Positions 8,844-16,709 of a stretch of DNA of 64,000 bases are shown one piece after another. Each line of letters opens with the position of its first letter. Position 1 is the first letter of the stretch. A model generated the notes under the pieces. It did no database searches. It worked only from the letters and a program-made list of their open reading frames with translations, and was not told the DNA's origin. The stretch spans positions 156,261-220,260 of the forward strand of contig JAHDWJ010000005.1 of the NCBI GenBank assembly GCA_023384415.1. Direction: 5' to 3'. The position numbers and the translations under genes were made by a program. The DNA comes from Anaerolineae bacterium (GTDB lineage Bacteria > Chloroflexota > Anaerolineae > Promineifilales > Promineifilaceae).

Positions 8844-8878
8844 AAGACCCGCCAGATTCCTGTGATCTGACGGGTCTT
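8844..8878 (-). terminator. Rho-independent terminator of the second lipoprotein gene
   Basis: Arms AAGACCCGCCAGAT (8844-8857) and ATCTGACGGGTCTT (8865-8878) pair with one mismatch around a 7-base loop. Read on the minus strand the stem is followed by TTTTT, the normal terminator layout, about 25 bases past the stop at 8902. Confidence 0.85.
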
Positions 8879-8901
8879 CATTAACTGCTAACTGCTAACT
8901 G

Positions 8902-10596
8902 CTACCCGGCGGGTTGCAAAAACTCCGGTGACACCGCCTGGACAATAATCTCCACCAGTTCGCCCGTATCTGTGGTACCGGTGAAACGCCAGGCCGGTTG
9001 CAGATAGGTCGCCCCACTATCACTGCCATCAACCGAAGGCAGGTAACTGTAGGTGTAGATCAGTTCCACTTTGTCAATGTTCACTTGCGAAATCGGTGAT
9101 GGCGTGGGATACATGCCAGGGTCAAACATTTCCGGTTCGCTTGTTTGCGTTACGATGCGGTCAATCCCATTCCAGACAAAAGTTGGAAACGGTTCGCCTG
9201 GGGTAATGGTGGGGCCGCTAACATAGACCCGCTCGCCATCTGGTAAATCAACTGGGGCGCCAGGGATGAGAATAGTTTCTCCTTCGATACTGTCCAGATA
9301 AACCTGCCCATCAGCCCGGCGGATGGTCCCTTCACGATATTGCCAATCCCCATAATCACCCAGGATTTCGATTGATGTTACGGTGATGGATTGATTGGGG
9401 ATGTCTCCTTGTACGGTGCCGGTGAGGCGGATATAGCGATTAGTATTGTCAACCAGTAGTTGCAGATCGGCGGCACTGCCTTCAATTCGCATATCACCCA
9501 TACGTACCAGCGGTGTGCTGCTGCCATCGGCCGGAATGTAAACTGTGGGATAGAAATACAGCGTACTGGTTTCCCCATTTTGGTAACTGCGTGACCAATA
9601 GCGGTATTGACCAGCCATCGGGTCATCATAGATGGGCATGGTTGCCGGGTCTGTGTAAACGCTGTGGAAGACACGCAAATAATCCGGTTTCCCCTGAGCC
9701 AACTGCCACGCCTCTTCAGCGGTGATTAGGGGATAATTACCCAAAGCGGAGAACTCGCTAAACGGTTGGATGTAAATGGAAAGGATATTGCCTTGCTGCG
9801 TCACGGAGACGGAAATCTCGGCGATATTGTTGCGGACGCCATCAATCAGCCGGTAGAAAGATACTTCCTGACCCCCATAGAGGCTGGGTACGACTTCATA
9901 CGGGAAGTTGAGCAGCCCACGCTGGTTGAGATACGCTTCAGCGATGGGGCGGGCCTGAGCCAGAGGCATGAGGTCCCACCCTGGGGTACTGTCCATTGCC
10001 CGGTTGTCGAAGTAGCTGACATTGGCCCCATAGAAGCTCAACATGCGGCTGCCGTCGAACAGGTAATAGCTGCGCGGCCCAGGCCAAATGCCAGGGTTTT
10101 CCTGAATGAAGGCATCATACCAGGGATCAGTATAGATGGGGCCAGTGAAGCCAAATTGGCTGGCCAGATCGCGCATGTTTTGCATAGGCATTTCGGCATA
10201 ATTTTGCTGCCACGCGGCCGCGCTGCCTACACTGGCTAGCAGGGTTGTGTTAAGGTTAAACTGGGCATTTTCCAGTCGGTTCTCCCAGAAGATGGGCATG
10301 ATGTCCATGCCATCCCCACCGTACCCATCCACAGGTTGACCTTCACCCATAGCGGCATCTCCACCACCGCCTAAACCGCCACCACTAGGGCTAAGGCCAG
10401 GAAGCCGGGGTAAATTAGCCGTATCACTACTTTCTGTTGGGGGAACGGTTATGAGGCCCTCATTGCCACTATTATTGTTACTGCCAGGTGATGGGGTGAC
10501 ATCCGTTTCACCAGTAATACTCTGCCCACCACAAGCAGCCAGGGCCAGGGTGAGGAGAAGAGAAATTAAGATAAACCAATACGATTTGCGAGACAT
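8902..10596 (-). CDS. Hypothetical lipoprotein, paralogue 2
   Basis: The 564-residue product begins with a lipoprotein signal (MSRKSYWFILISLLLTLALA then AC). GGAG lies 9 bases before the ATG. A Ser/Thr/Gly-rich linker leads to a globular region sharing with its neighbour the segments PLAQARPIAEAYLNQRGLL, VSFYRLIDG, and a terminal YLQPAWRFTGTT...VEIIVQAVSP. The paralogues differ in the linker and in the middle. Its stop codon falls in a CTGCTAA triple repeat (8883-8902), so the reading frame ends inside a short-word repeat. It is followed by a clear terminator. No catalytic motif is recognised. Probably a surface-exposed or periplasm-like lipoprotein. Confidence 0.8.
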   Translation of the reverse strand: MSRKSYWFILISLLLTLALAACGGQSITGETDVTPSPGSNNNSGNEGLITVPPTESSDTANLPRLPGLSPSGGGLGGGGDAAMGEGQPVDGYGGDGMDIMPIFWENRLENAQFNLNTTLLASVGSAAAWQQNYAEMPMQNMRDLASQFGFTGPIYTDPWYDAFIQENPGIWPGPRSYYLFDGSRMLSFYGANVSYFDNRAMDSTPGWDLMPLAQARPIAEAYLNQRGLLNFPYEVVPSLYGGQEVSFYRLIDGVRNNIAEISVSVTQQGNILSIYIQPFSEFSALGNYPLITAEEAWQLAQGKPDYLRVFHSVYTDPATMPIYDDPMAGQYRYWSRSYQNGETSTLYFYPTVYIPADGSSTPLVRMGDMRIEGSAADLQLLVDNTNRYIRLTGTVQGDIPNQSITVTSIEILGDYGDWQYREGTIRRADGQVYLDSIEGETILIPGAPVDLPDGERVYVSGPTITPGEPFPTFVWNGIDRIVTQTSEPEMFDPGMYPTPSPISQVNIDKVELIYTYSYLPSVDGSDSGATYLQPAWRFTGTTDTGELVEIIVQAVSPEFLQPAG

Positions 10597-10711
10597 GATT
10601 CGTTACTCCTACGACAAGTTTGATAATTGTTTTGTGGAACAGGCTGCTTGCTTGCCCATTCTACACTCATTGTCGAAGGGGTTTAGAAATATGTAACAGG
10701 GAATTTATAAC

Positions 10712-10753
10712 ATTTACGATTTACGATTGGCAGTTCAATCGTAAATCGTAAAT
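10712..10753. repeat. Perfect 17-bp inverted repeat
   Basis: ATTTACGATTTACGATT (10712-10728) and its exact complement (10737-10753) flank an 8-base loop. The arms are made of the ATTTACG word also seen at 18810-18830. The rest of the 10597-10858 gap has a C/G-rich imperfect palindrome near 10790-10830 (CCCCTCACC ... GGTGAGGGG) and no gene. Confidence 0.75.
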
Positions 10754-10858
10754 CTAAAGCAACACGGTATCTGTACAGGTGATTGCTCCCCCCTCACCCC
10801 CGGCCCCTCTCCTGGGGGAAAGGGCCAGGGTGAGGGGCTGTATAGGTACAATCTATAA

Positions 10859-11947
10859 TCACTGTGGTTGCCCGGCAATAAACGCTTCGGTCTTCTGCCG
10901 TGCTTCATCATCGGTGTATTGAATGGGGGGGGTCTTCATAAAGTAAGAGGAAGGCGCCGTCAAGGGGCCGCTGATGCCCCGGTCGAGGGCTAACTTGGCG
11001 CAGCGAACGGCATCAATCACCACCCCGGCGGAGTTGGGTGAATCCCAAACTTCTAGCTTCAACTCTAGCTGCAAAGGCACATCGCCAAATGCTCGCCCTT
11101 CCATGCGGATATGGCACCATTTACGGTCGGTGAGCCAGGGGACATAATCGCTGGGGCCAACGTGGACATCTTCGGCTGCCAGTTCATAAGGCAGTTGGCT
11201 GGTGACAGCGTTGGTCTTGGAGATTTTTTTAGACTCCAGCCGATCCCGCTCCAGCATGTTGTAGAAATCCATGTTGCCGCCAAAATTAAGCTGATAAGTG
11301 CGATCCAGGTGAATGCCTCGATCTTTAAATAGATTGGTCAGGACGCGGTGGGTGATGGTGGCCCCAACCTGGCTTTTGATATCGTCGCCGATGATGGGCA
11401 GCCCATGTTCACGGAACCGCTGTCCCCAATACTCCTGGCTGGCGATGAAGACGGGGATGCAGTTGATGAAGGCGCAGCCGGCATCCAGGATTTGCTCCAC
11501 ATACCATTTGGTGGCCATCTCTGAGCCAACCGGTAAATAACTCACAACGACATCTGTCTTGGTCTCTTTGAGGATTTTAACGATGTTATCAGTTGGGCCG
11601 TCCGCTTTTTCCACTACCTGTTTGAGGTATTTGCCCAGGCCATCGTGGGTCATGCCGCGGTAAACGGGAGCGTTCAGTTTAGGCACGTCGGCGAATTTGA
11701 TGGTGTTGTTAGGGTGGGCCCAGATGGCCTCGCTTAAATCTTTGCCTACTTTGCCTTTGACAACATCGAAGGCGCAGGTAAATTCGATGTCACGGATGTG
11801 GTATCCCCCCAGATTGACGTGCATCAGGCCGGGGACTTCGGTGTCTTCAGGGGCGTTGCGGTAAAACTCTACCCCCTGTACAAAGGATGACGCGCAGTTA
11901 CCGACGCCGATAATTGCCACGCGTACTTTCTTGCGTTTTTCTGCCAT
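10859..11947 (-). CDS. ino1: Inositol-3-phosphate synthase
   Basis: The 362-residue product matches the short myo-inositol-1-phosphate synthase type of actinobacteria and archaea. It starts with an NAD-binding motif [18 protein letters not shown], continues with [23 protein letters not shown], an EANNTI-like [12 protein letters not shown] segment, the [14 protein letters not shown] block with the catalytic Lys, and [15 protein letters not shown]. The enzyme converts glucose-6-phosphate to inositol-3-phosphate, the first step toward phosphatidylinositol lipids and inositol-based solutes. AAGGAG lies before ATG 11947, favouring this start over the 26-residue longer frame. The gene stands alone with a 600-bp upstream gap. 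Confidence 0.93.
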   Translation of the reverse strand: MAEKRKKVRVAIIGVGNCASSFVQGVEFYRNAPEDTEVPGLMHVNLGGYHIRDIEFTCAFDVVKGKVGKDLSEAIWAHPNNTIKFADVPKLNAPVYRGMTHDGLGKYLKQVVEKADGPTDNIVKILKETKTDVVVSYLPVGSEMATKWYVEQILDAGCAFINCIPVFIASQEYWGQRFREHGLPIIGDDIKSQVGATITHRVLTNLFKDRGIHLDRTYQLNFGGNMDFYNMLERDRLESKKISKTNAVTSQLPYELAAEDVHVGPSDYVPWLTDRKWCHIRMEGRAFGDVPLQLELKLEVWDSPNSAGVVIDAVRCAKLALDRGISGPLTAPSSYFMKTPPIQYTDDEARQKTEAFIAGQPQ

Positions 11948-12547
11948 GGGTTGTTTTCTCCTTGCGGTGTTGGAATGGGTGGGGACACGGGTGAAGGACA
12001 AATGTCGCGCTGTCCAGATTCCCACGATTGTTTATTGTTTCATTTTCCCGTGATACATATGCCTATAAGCGAACTTGGTTAGACTGTCTTGTGTCAAGAC
12101 AGTGGGGTTAATTACAGCGATTCTCAATTTGCCCAGAAATGAATGTAGAGGCGGGACAGGTGGAGCCAGGGTTTTGGTCAAACGAGACCGTTCCGTTCCC
12201 ACCTGTCTCGCCCCGCTTGGGCTAAAACAGGGGCCAAAGGGGTGAGACAGGCGGGAATCACGTTGAATTGCTTGACCCAGAGGGTTGCCCGCCTGTTCCA
12301 CCCCTACCACACTATCACACAACGGGTTCTAAATTGAGAAGTGCCGGGTTAATTATACTGACTTTTACTTTAATGGGGGTAAATGGGTGAGTCGGACATT
12401 CCCATGACCGGACAGGTTTCAGAAATCTATCTGGACTGGGCCGCAAGAAATGTTGGCAAATTTGCTTGTGGTAAAACTATCAGGGTTTTCGTTTAATGAA
12501 GATAAGGGTGAGTAGATGGTTACAAATATTTCGTTCCATGAAGGGGT
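11948..12547. repeat. Gene-free region with CACCTGTCTCGCCCC inverted repeats
   Basis: I see no gene here. Two imperfect inverted repeats lie in tandem: GGCGGGACAGGTGG near 12150 with CCACCTGTCTCGCCCC near 12200, and GGGGTGAGACAGGCGGG near 12238-12254 with CCCGCCTGTTCCACCCC near 12289-12305. A related CCACCTATCTCGCC...GCCCCGCTT block occurs near 31310-31345. A weak GACAGGTTTCAGAAA hairpin lies near 12410. The open frame 12032-12322 on the minus strand is made of these repeats and is rejected. Confidence 0.6.
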
Positions 12548-12553
12548 GTGGTG

Positions 12554-12928
12554 ATGGGTTATGAAAAGATTGCTTTGATAGCGGCCGCGACTTTAACACC
12601 TTATTTTGTGCAAGGTAAAAAACAGTTTGCGGCCGCGGTAGGCCAGACCATCAGCCAGCGGGTAGGGGGGTTGGTTGGGGCGGTATTGGCCCAATCGCCT
12701 ACGCAACAGATTAATCCCCCATTGGGGCAGCCCAACCTGCAACCCTGGCTGCAACAAATGCTGCTCGAAGAGATGAAAAAAGAGCCAGCTTTTGCCCAAG
12801 AAGTACAAAAACATCTGCAATCAATCTTCGGGGATCAACAGGGGGAACAGTTTTTGACCCAGATTTTTGGCGGTGAAGTGGGCAAAATCATCAATATCAT
12901 GTGTGCTGACGTTGTTAATATTGAGTAA
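12554..12928 (+). CDS. Small protein with C-terminal VGKIINI motif
   Basis: This product of about 124 residues is not a recognised family. GTG codons at 12548 and 12551 are alternative starts. The N-terminal 30 residues are Ala/Gly-rich and moderately hydrophobic, the middle is Gln/Pro-rich, residues 65-100 look helical, and the end has VGKIINI (residues 109-115 from this start) followed by Val-Val-Asn-Ile-Glu. The same motif occurs in the next gene (VGKIVNI), 24 bp downstream, suggesting a shared interaction element. Two GCGGCCGC sites lie in its first 30 codons. It opens a four-gene cluster whose role is unknown. Confidence 0.65.
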   Translation: MGYEKIALIAAATLTPYFVQGKKQFAAAVGQTISQRVGGLVGAVLAQSPTQQINPPLGQPNLQPWLQQMLLEEMKKEPAFAQEVQKHLQSIFGDQQGEQFLTQIFGGEVGKIINIMCADVVNIE

Positions 12929-12952
12929 GGTGTAACAGGCACCAATCCAGCA

Positions 12953-14443
12953 ATGAACAGTTGGCTAAACCAGTGGCGGGCTTTTCGCAGCCAATGGGCT
13001 TTTTACCGCATTTTGCGAACCTGGGCAGCCCAACAGGAAGGGGGTGAAGCGGTTATTGCTGAATTTGAGCAAGATCAGCCGCAGGGACGTTCGTCGCTGC
13101 GCCACTTTTTACAGGCTTACCTGAGTGATGAAACGGCCCGGCAGCAGCTTGTCGAGGCCCTGGAGAACCGCCACAACCAGTTTATCAATGTGGTAATGAA
13201 CAGCCAGGTGGGCAAAATCGTCAATATTGCTGAGGCGGGGGCCGTTTATTGGAAAATCACCGTTTTTAGTGATGTGCGGCAGGTGGTGACGTTTGTGGGG
13301 TTGGTGGTGCTGGTCGCGGCCGCGATTTTGGCCGCCGTTCGGGTGAGTCAACAGCCCCGCCGAATGAAGGGTGATTTTAATATTGCTATTGCCTCCTTTG
13401 TGTCAGGGGATGATAGGGAAGAAAATGAACAGGTTGCGGCCGCGTTCAGTCAACGTCTGGCCCAATTTTTAGATGAGCAGCAGTTTTCTGGGGTTGAGGT
13501 GCAGCATCGGCACATCGGTTTCATTTATTCAGCCCAAGAAGCCGAACGGCTGGCGACCCAGATCAACGCCCATGTAGTTATTTATGGTTCGATCTTTGTA
13601 GCTGGAGATGAGACAGCCGTTTATCCAACCTTTTGGGTGGTGGATGCCTTTCAATCTGATGTGGGTGAACTCAATGGCGAATCACGTTTGACTACGCCGA
13701 TCATATTTGCCACCCGGTACCTTATTGATCCCACAGAACCCAATATCACCACCTTGCAGCAGCGGCTGCAATTGCTGTTGGAGTTCAGCAAAGCTCTGGT
13801 CTATCTGTACAGTAATAATCTGGTAAGAGCCGAACAGGCAATCAATCTTACCCTGAATAGCACAGATGTAAATGGAGATCTCTCTGGTAGAGAGATTTTT
13901 TATCTCTTTGCTTCACACATTGCCCGGTTGCAGGAAAAGCATGAGTTAGCTGAACGGTGGGTGCAGAAGGCTCTCGATATCAATGAACAGTACGGACGGG
14001 CATATATCGCCTGGGCTAACATTGCCTATGATCAGGGTGATTTTTTTACAGCGGTACAGCGGTATGAAACTGCCAGACAAATGAGTGAGGCTCATTCAGA
14101 TTGGCATTTGTTGGCCAAGGCCAGTCTGGGGTTAGCCAATATTTGCAGCGTGGAGCTGCGAACGATTTTGTTGCTGGAAGAGGTTGATATTGCGGCCGCG
14201 TACCGGTTAGCCGAATGCAGCCGTAACAATTATGAACAGGTTATTCAGGTTTATAACCACCAACAAGACAGCCCCACCCTACAAAAGCTGGCGGCTCAAG
14301 CGTATTACGGCATGGGATTGATCTACGAAACAGCCCAACAACCAAACACAGCCAGAGAGATGTACCAGATAGCTTTACACCTTACCCATGATCCCTTACT
14401 AACAACCATCCTAGAGGCGAAGCTGAAACAGGAGAAGGAATAA
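12953..14443 (+). CDS. Membrane-anchored TPR protein with VGKIVNI motif
   Basis: The 496-residue protein has an N-terminal helical region, the motif VGKIVNI at residues 86-92, a single membrane span at about 111-129, and then an alpha/beta region (about 135-240) containing FNIAIASFV and INAHVVIYGSI, which recalls the TolB/FlgO-like nucleotide-cyclase-associated folds. The C-terminal half holds at least three TPR-like helix pairs (for example a run from LAERWVQKALDINEQYGRAY to WANIAYDQGDFFTAVQRYE). The layout suggests a membrane receptor or scaffold with a TPR platform. It overlaps the next gene in a TAATG arrangement, so the two are likely translationally coupled. No enzyme motif is seen. Confidence 0.75.
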   Translation: MNSWLNQWRAFRSQWAFYRILRTWAAQQEGGEAVIAEFEQDQPQGRSSLRHFLQAYLSDETARQQLVEALENRHNQFINVVMNSQVGKIVNIAEAGAVYWKITVFSDVRQVVTFVGLVVLVAAAILAAVRVSQQPRRMKGDFNIAIASFVSGDDREENEQVAAAFSQRLAQFLDEQQFSGVEVQHRHIGFIYSAQEAERLATQINAHVVIYGSIFVAGDETAVYPTFWVVDAFQSDVGELNGESRLTTPIIFATRYLIDPTEPNITTLQQRLQLLLEFSKALVYLYSNNLVRAEQAINLTLNSTDVNGDLSGREIFYLFASHIARLQEKHELAERWVQKALDINEQYGRAYIAWANIAYDQGDFFTAVQRYETARQMSEAHSDWHLLAKASLGLANICSVELRTILLLEEVDIAAAYRLAECSRNNYEQVIQVYNHQQDSPTLQKLAAQAYYGMGLIYETAQQPNTAREMYQIALHLTHDPLLTTILEAKLKQEKE

Positions 14444-15219
14444 TGAAAACAGTCAGGTTCATAACGCTCCTTTGGGTATGTTCAACGTTGTTCCTGGCAG
14501 CCTGCCGTCAGGAGCCAGAGGTGCTGCCGCTAACTTTTCCCCCTGTAACTTTGCCTATACCAGGCGTGACCGAATCAATCACAGCCACCTTTGTTCCTCC
14601 CACAGTGACTATGATGCCGATTATCTCATCTACGGTGGAAGGGGTTGCCATTGTAGATACGGCAGAACCATCATTGACGCCAACTTCTGAACCGTCTGCG
14701 GCCGCACCCACCCCATGCAGCTCGCCCCCATCATGGTGGGTCATTTACATTGTTCAACCAGGGGATACCGTTGGCCACTTGGCTCGCCGCACCGGTGTTA
14801 CTATTGAGCAGATTCAACAAGCCAACTGTTTAGCCGATGTCAACCTTATCTTTCGTGGGCAGCGGCTTTATTTGCCTTTCATACCACCAACGGCTGTCCC
14901 CCCAGCCACTATCATCGTTTTAGCCACACTGATTCCTCCAGACCCTACTGACCCCACGATTGCGGTACTGCCCGCGACTGGAACACCAGGGGCAGCTTTT
15001 AATATTTCAATCAAAGGGTTTCCCCCCAACACATCGGTTACTTTAGACATTATTTTCAGGTTGACTACCATCTATTCTGTTTCAGCTATCACCACAACTG
15101 CCGGTGAATATCAGTTCATTTACCAAAGTGAGGTCGCGGCCGCGCCGGGTAATTATACAGCGCGGATTACAGCCCCCGATATATCGTTGAATGGTCTATT
15201 TACAATTACAACCCCCTGA
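14443..15219 (+). CDS. LysM-domain lipoprotein
   Basis: The 258-residue product starts with a lipoprotein signal ending LFLAAC, followed by a Thr/Pro-rich linker of about 75 residues. A LysM domain covers about residues 101-145 (YIVQPGDTVGHLARRTGVT and GQRLYLP). The last 85 residues look like an Ig-like beta domain (GTPGAAFNISIKGFPPNT). LysM domains bind GlcNAc polymers such as peptidoglycan or chitin. It is translationally coupled to the TPR membrane protein before it and precedes the S8 peptidase by 14 bp or more, so it may be the outer sensor of this cluster. That role is inferred from order alone. Confidence 0.8.
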   Translation: MKTVRFITLLWVCSTLFLAACRQEPEVLPLTFPPVTLPIPGVTESITATFVPPTVTMMPIISSTVEGVAIVDTAEPSLTPTSEPSAAAPTPCSSPPSWWVIYIVQPGDTVGHLARRTGVTIEQIQQANCLADVNLIFRGQRLYLPFIPPTAVPPATIIVLATLIPPDPTDPTIAVLPATGTPGAAFNISIKGFPPNTSVTLDIIFRLTTIYSVSAITTTAGEYQFIYQSEVAAAPGNYTARITAPDISLNGLFTITTP

Positions 15220-15233
15220 TTTTTAGTAGGGGG

Positions 15234-16709
15234 TTGATTGTGGCAGAAACTGCACTCTTGGACAGAAAAGCGGTTTCTGCCAGGGGAGATAACCTGATGG
15301 AAATTGAACAGAATCGCCTTGAGTATCCAATAGATGAACCCTTATTGCATCGTGTATTGGTGAAATTTCGTGAGGGGCTGAATATTCCTTATGAAGATGG
15401 AGTCGAACGATATATTCAAGAGTACCGTTTAGCTCCCTGGTCAGACCTGGCTGAGATGGTCACTGGATTGACAATAGAACGGTTATTTACCACCGTTACC
15501 CCAGAACAGATTATGGGAGCGGTGCAGTTGGCTCAAGAAATGGATGAACAATACCAACCGCCGGATTTCCTCACTTTTTTTACAATTTACGTCATGGCTG
15601 AAGATGATGCCCAGTTGGTGGTGCGAGCTTTAAGCCAATGGGAAATTATCGAGCAAGTATATTTAGAGCCAATACCCGCGCCTGATCCTAACCAGCCTGT
15701 TGGCCTCAACCCATTATTGATGGATCAGATTTACCTGGAAGCAATGCCAATGGGGGTAGATGCTCGATTTGCCTGGGATTTTCCAGGGGGGCAGGGAGAA
15801 AAACAGCGGTTTATAGATATTGAACGAGGCTGGGACTTTAAACATCCTGAATTGCTTAATGACCGTGGTCACGCTTTGGTGCATTTGGTTGGGGGCATCA
15901 ATGTAGCGGCAAGTCAGGCTCATGGAACAGCGGTTTTGGGGGTTATTCTGGCTCAAGATAATGATATTGGCGGGGTGGGTATTGCCCATTTGGCCAAAGG
16001 GCGGGCATTTTCGACTATAAAACAGGCGGCGAATGGGGGGCAGGTCTATGATGTCCATAACGCCCTGATCTATGCGGCCGCTACTCTCCGCCCAGGGGAT
16101 GTGGTCCTGGTTGAAGCCCAAATGTATAACCCCTTAAACCCCCAAGCCCATATTGCTAACGATTTGCTGCCGGTTGAAGCTGATCCGTTTTGTTACCAGG
16201 CTATTCTTTTAGCGGCGAGCAAAGGCATAACGGTTATTGAGGTTGCTGGTAATGGGGCCAATGATTTAGATCAATGGGTTGATGGACAAGGTGAGCTGGT
16301 TTTAACAGAAGCAGTCCAGGATTCAGCGGCGATTATTGTTGGCTCTTGTGTGGTCGTTGCCGGCCTTAATCTGAATGCTTTCGGTCGCTGGCCTACCTCA
16401 AATTATGGCAGCCGCGTGGATTGTTTTGCCTGGGGTGAACAAATTGCTACGATCAACGGGCTTGCCCTTGGAGCAACATCCGGCGCGGCCGCAATTGTTG
16501 CCGGGGTGGTTCTGATTATACAGGGGTTTTGTACCGCCAATCTTAACTACCGCTTAAAACCCAAAGCCATGCGCCGTTTGTTGCGTCAGTTCGGTACACT
16601 ATCTAATAATCCAGGGCAAGACAAGATTGGGATGATGCCAGATTTACGTCAAATTATTGCAGAGCTGCAAATCAATGGTGTCCCTCTGGTTGATCAACTA
16701 CCGGCATAG
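15234..16709 (+). CDS. S8 (subtilisin-like) serine peptidase
   Basis: A subtilase fold fills about residues 180-460, counted from the TTG at 15234. The catalytic triad is visible as Asp195 in FIDIERGW, His230 in AHGTAVLGVI and Ser416 in ATSGAAAIVAG, with the oxyanion Asn in VIEVAGNGAND. The N-terminal 170 residues form a helical domain (LVKFREGLNIPYED, VYLEPIPAPDPNQP) that could be an inhibitory or partner-binding region; there is no signal peptide, so the enzyme may act in the cytoplasm. ATG 15297 is an alternative start. The gene closes the four-gene cluster and overlaps the convergent YfhO-type gene by 38 bp. Confidence 0.88.
   Translation: MIVAETALLDRKAVSARGDNLMEIEQNRLEYPIDEPLLHRVLVKFREGLNIPYEDGVERYIQEYRLAPWSDLAEMVTGLTIERLFTTVTPEQIMGAVQLAQEMDEQYQPPDFLTFFTIYVMAEDDAQLVVRALSQWEIIEQVYLEPIPAPDPNQPVGLNPLLMDQIYLEAMPMGVDARFAWDFPGGQGEKQRFIDIERGWDFKHPELLNDRGHALVHLVGGINVAASQAHGTAVLGVILAQDNDIGGVGIAHLAKGRAFSTIKQAANGGQVYDVHNALIYAAATLRPGDVVLVEAQMYNPLNPQAHIANDLLPVEADPFCYQAILLAASKGITVIEVAGNGANDLDQWVDGQGELVLTEAVQDSAAIIVGSCVVVAGLNLNAFGRWPTSNYGSRVDCFAWGEQIATINGLALGATSGAAAIVAGVVLIIQGFCTANLNYRLKPKAMRRLLRQFGTLSNNPGQDKIGMMPDLRQIIAELQINGVPLVDQLPA

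Noticed and set aside
12032-12322. Minus-strand open frame in the gene-free region before the four-gene cluster
   Set aside because: It is built from CACCTGTCTCGCC-type inverted repeats, has no ribosome site and no family resemblance.
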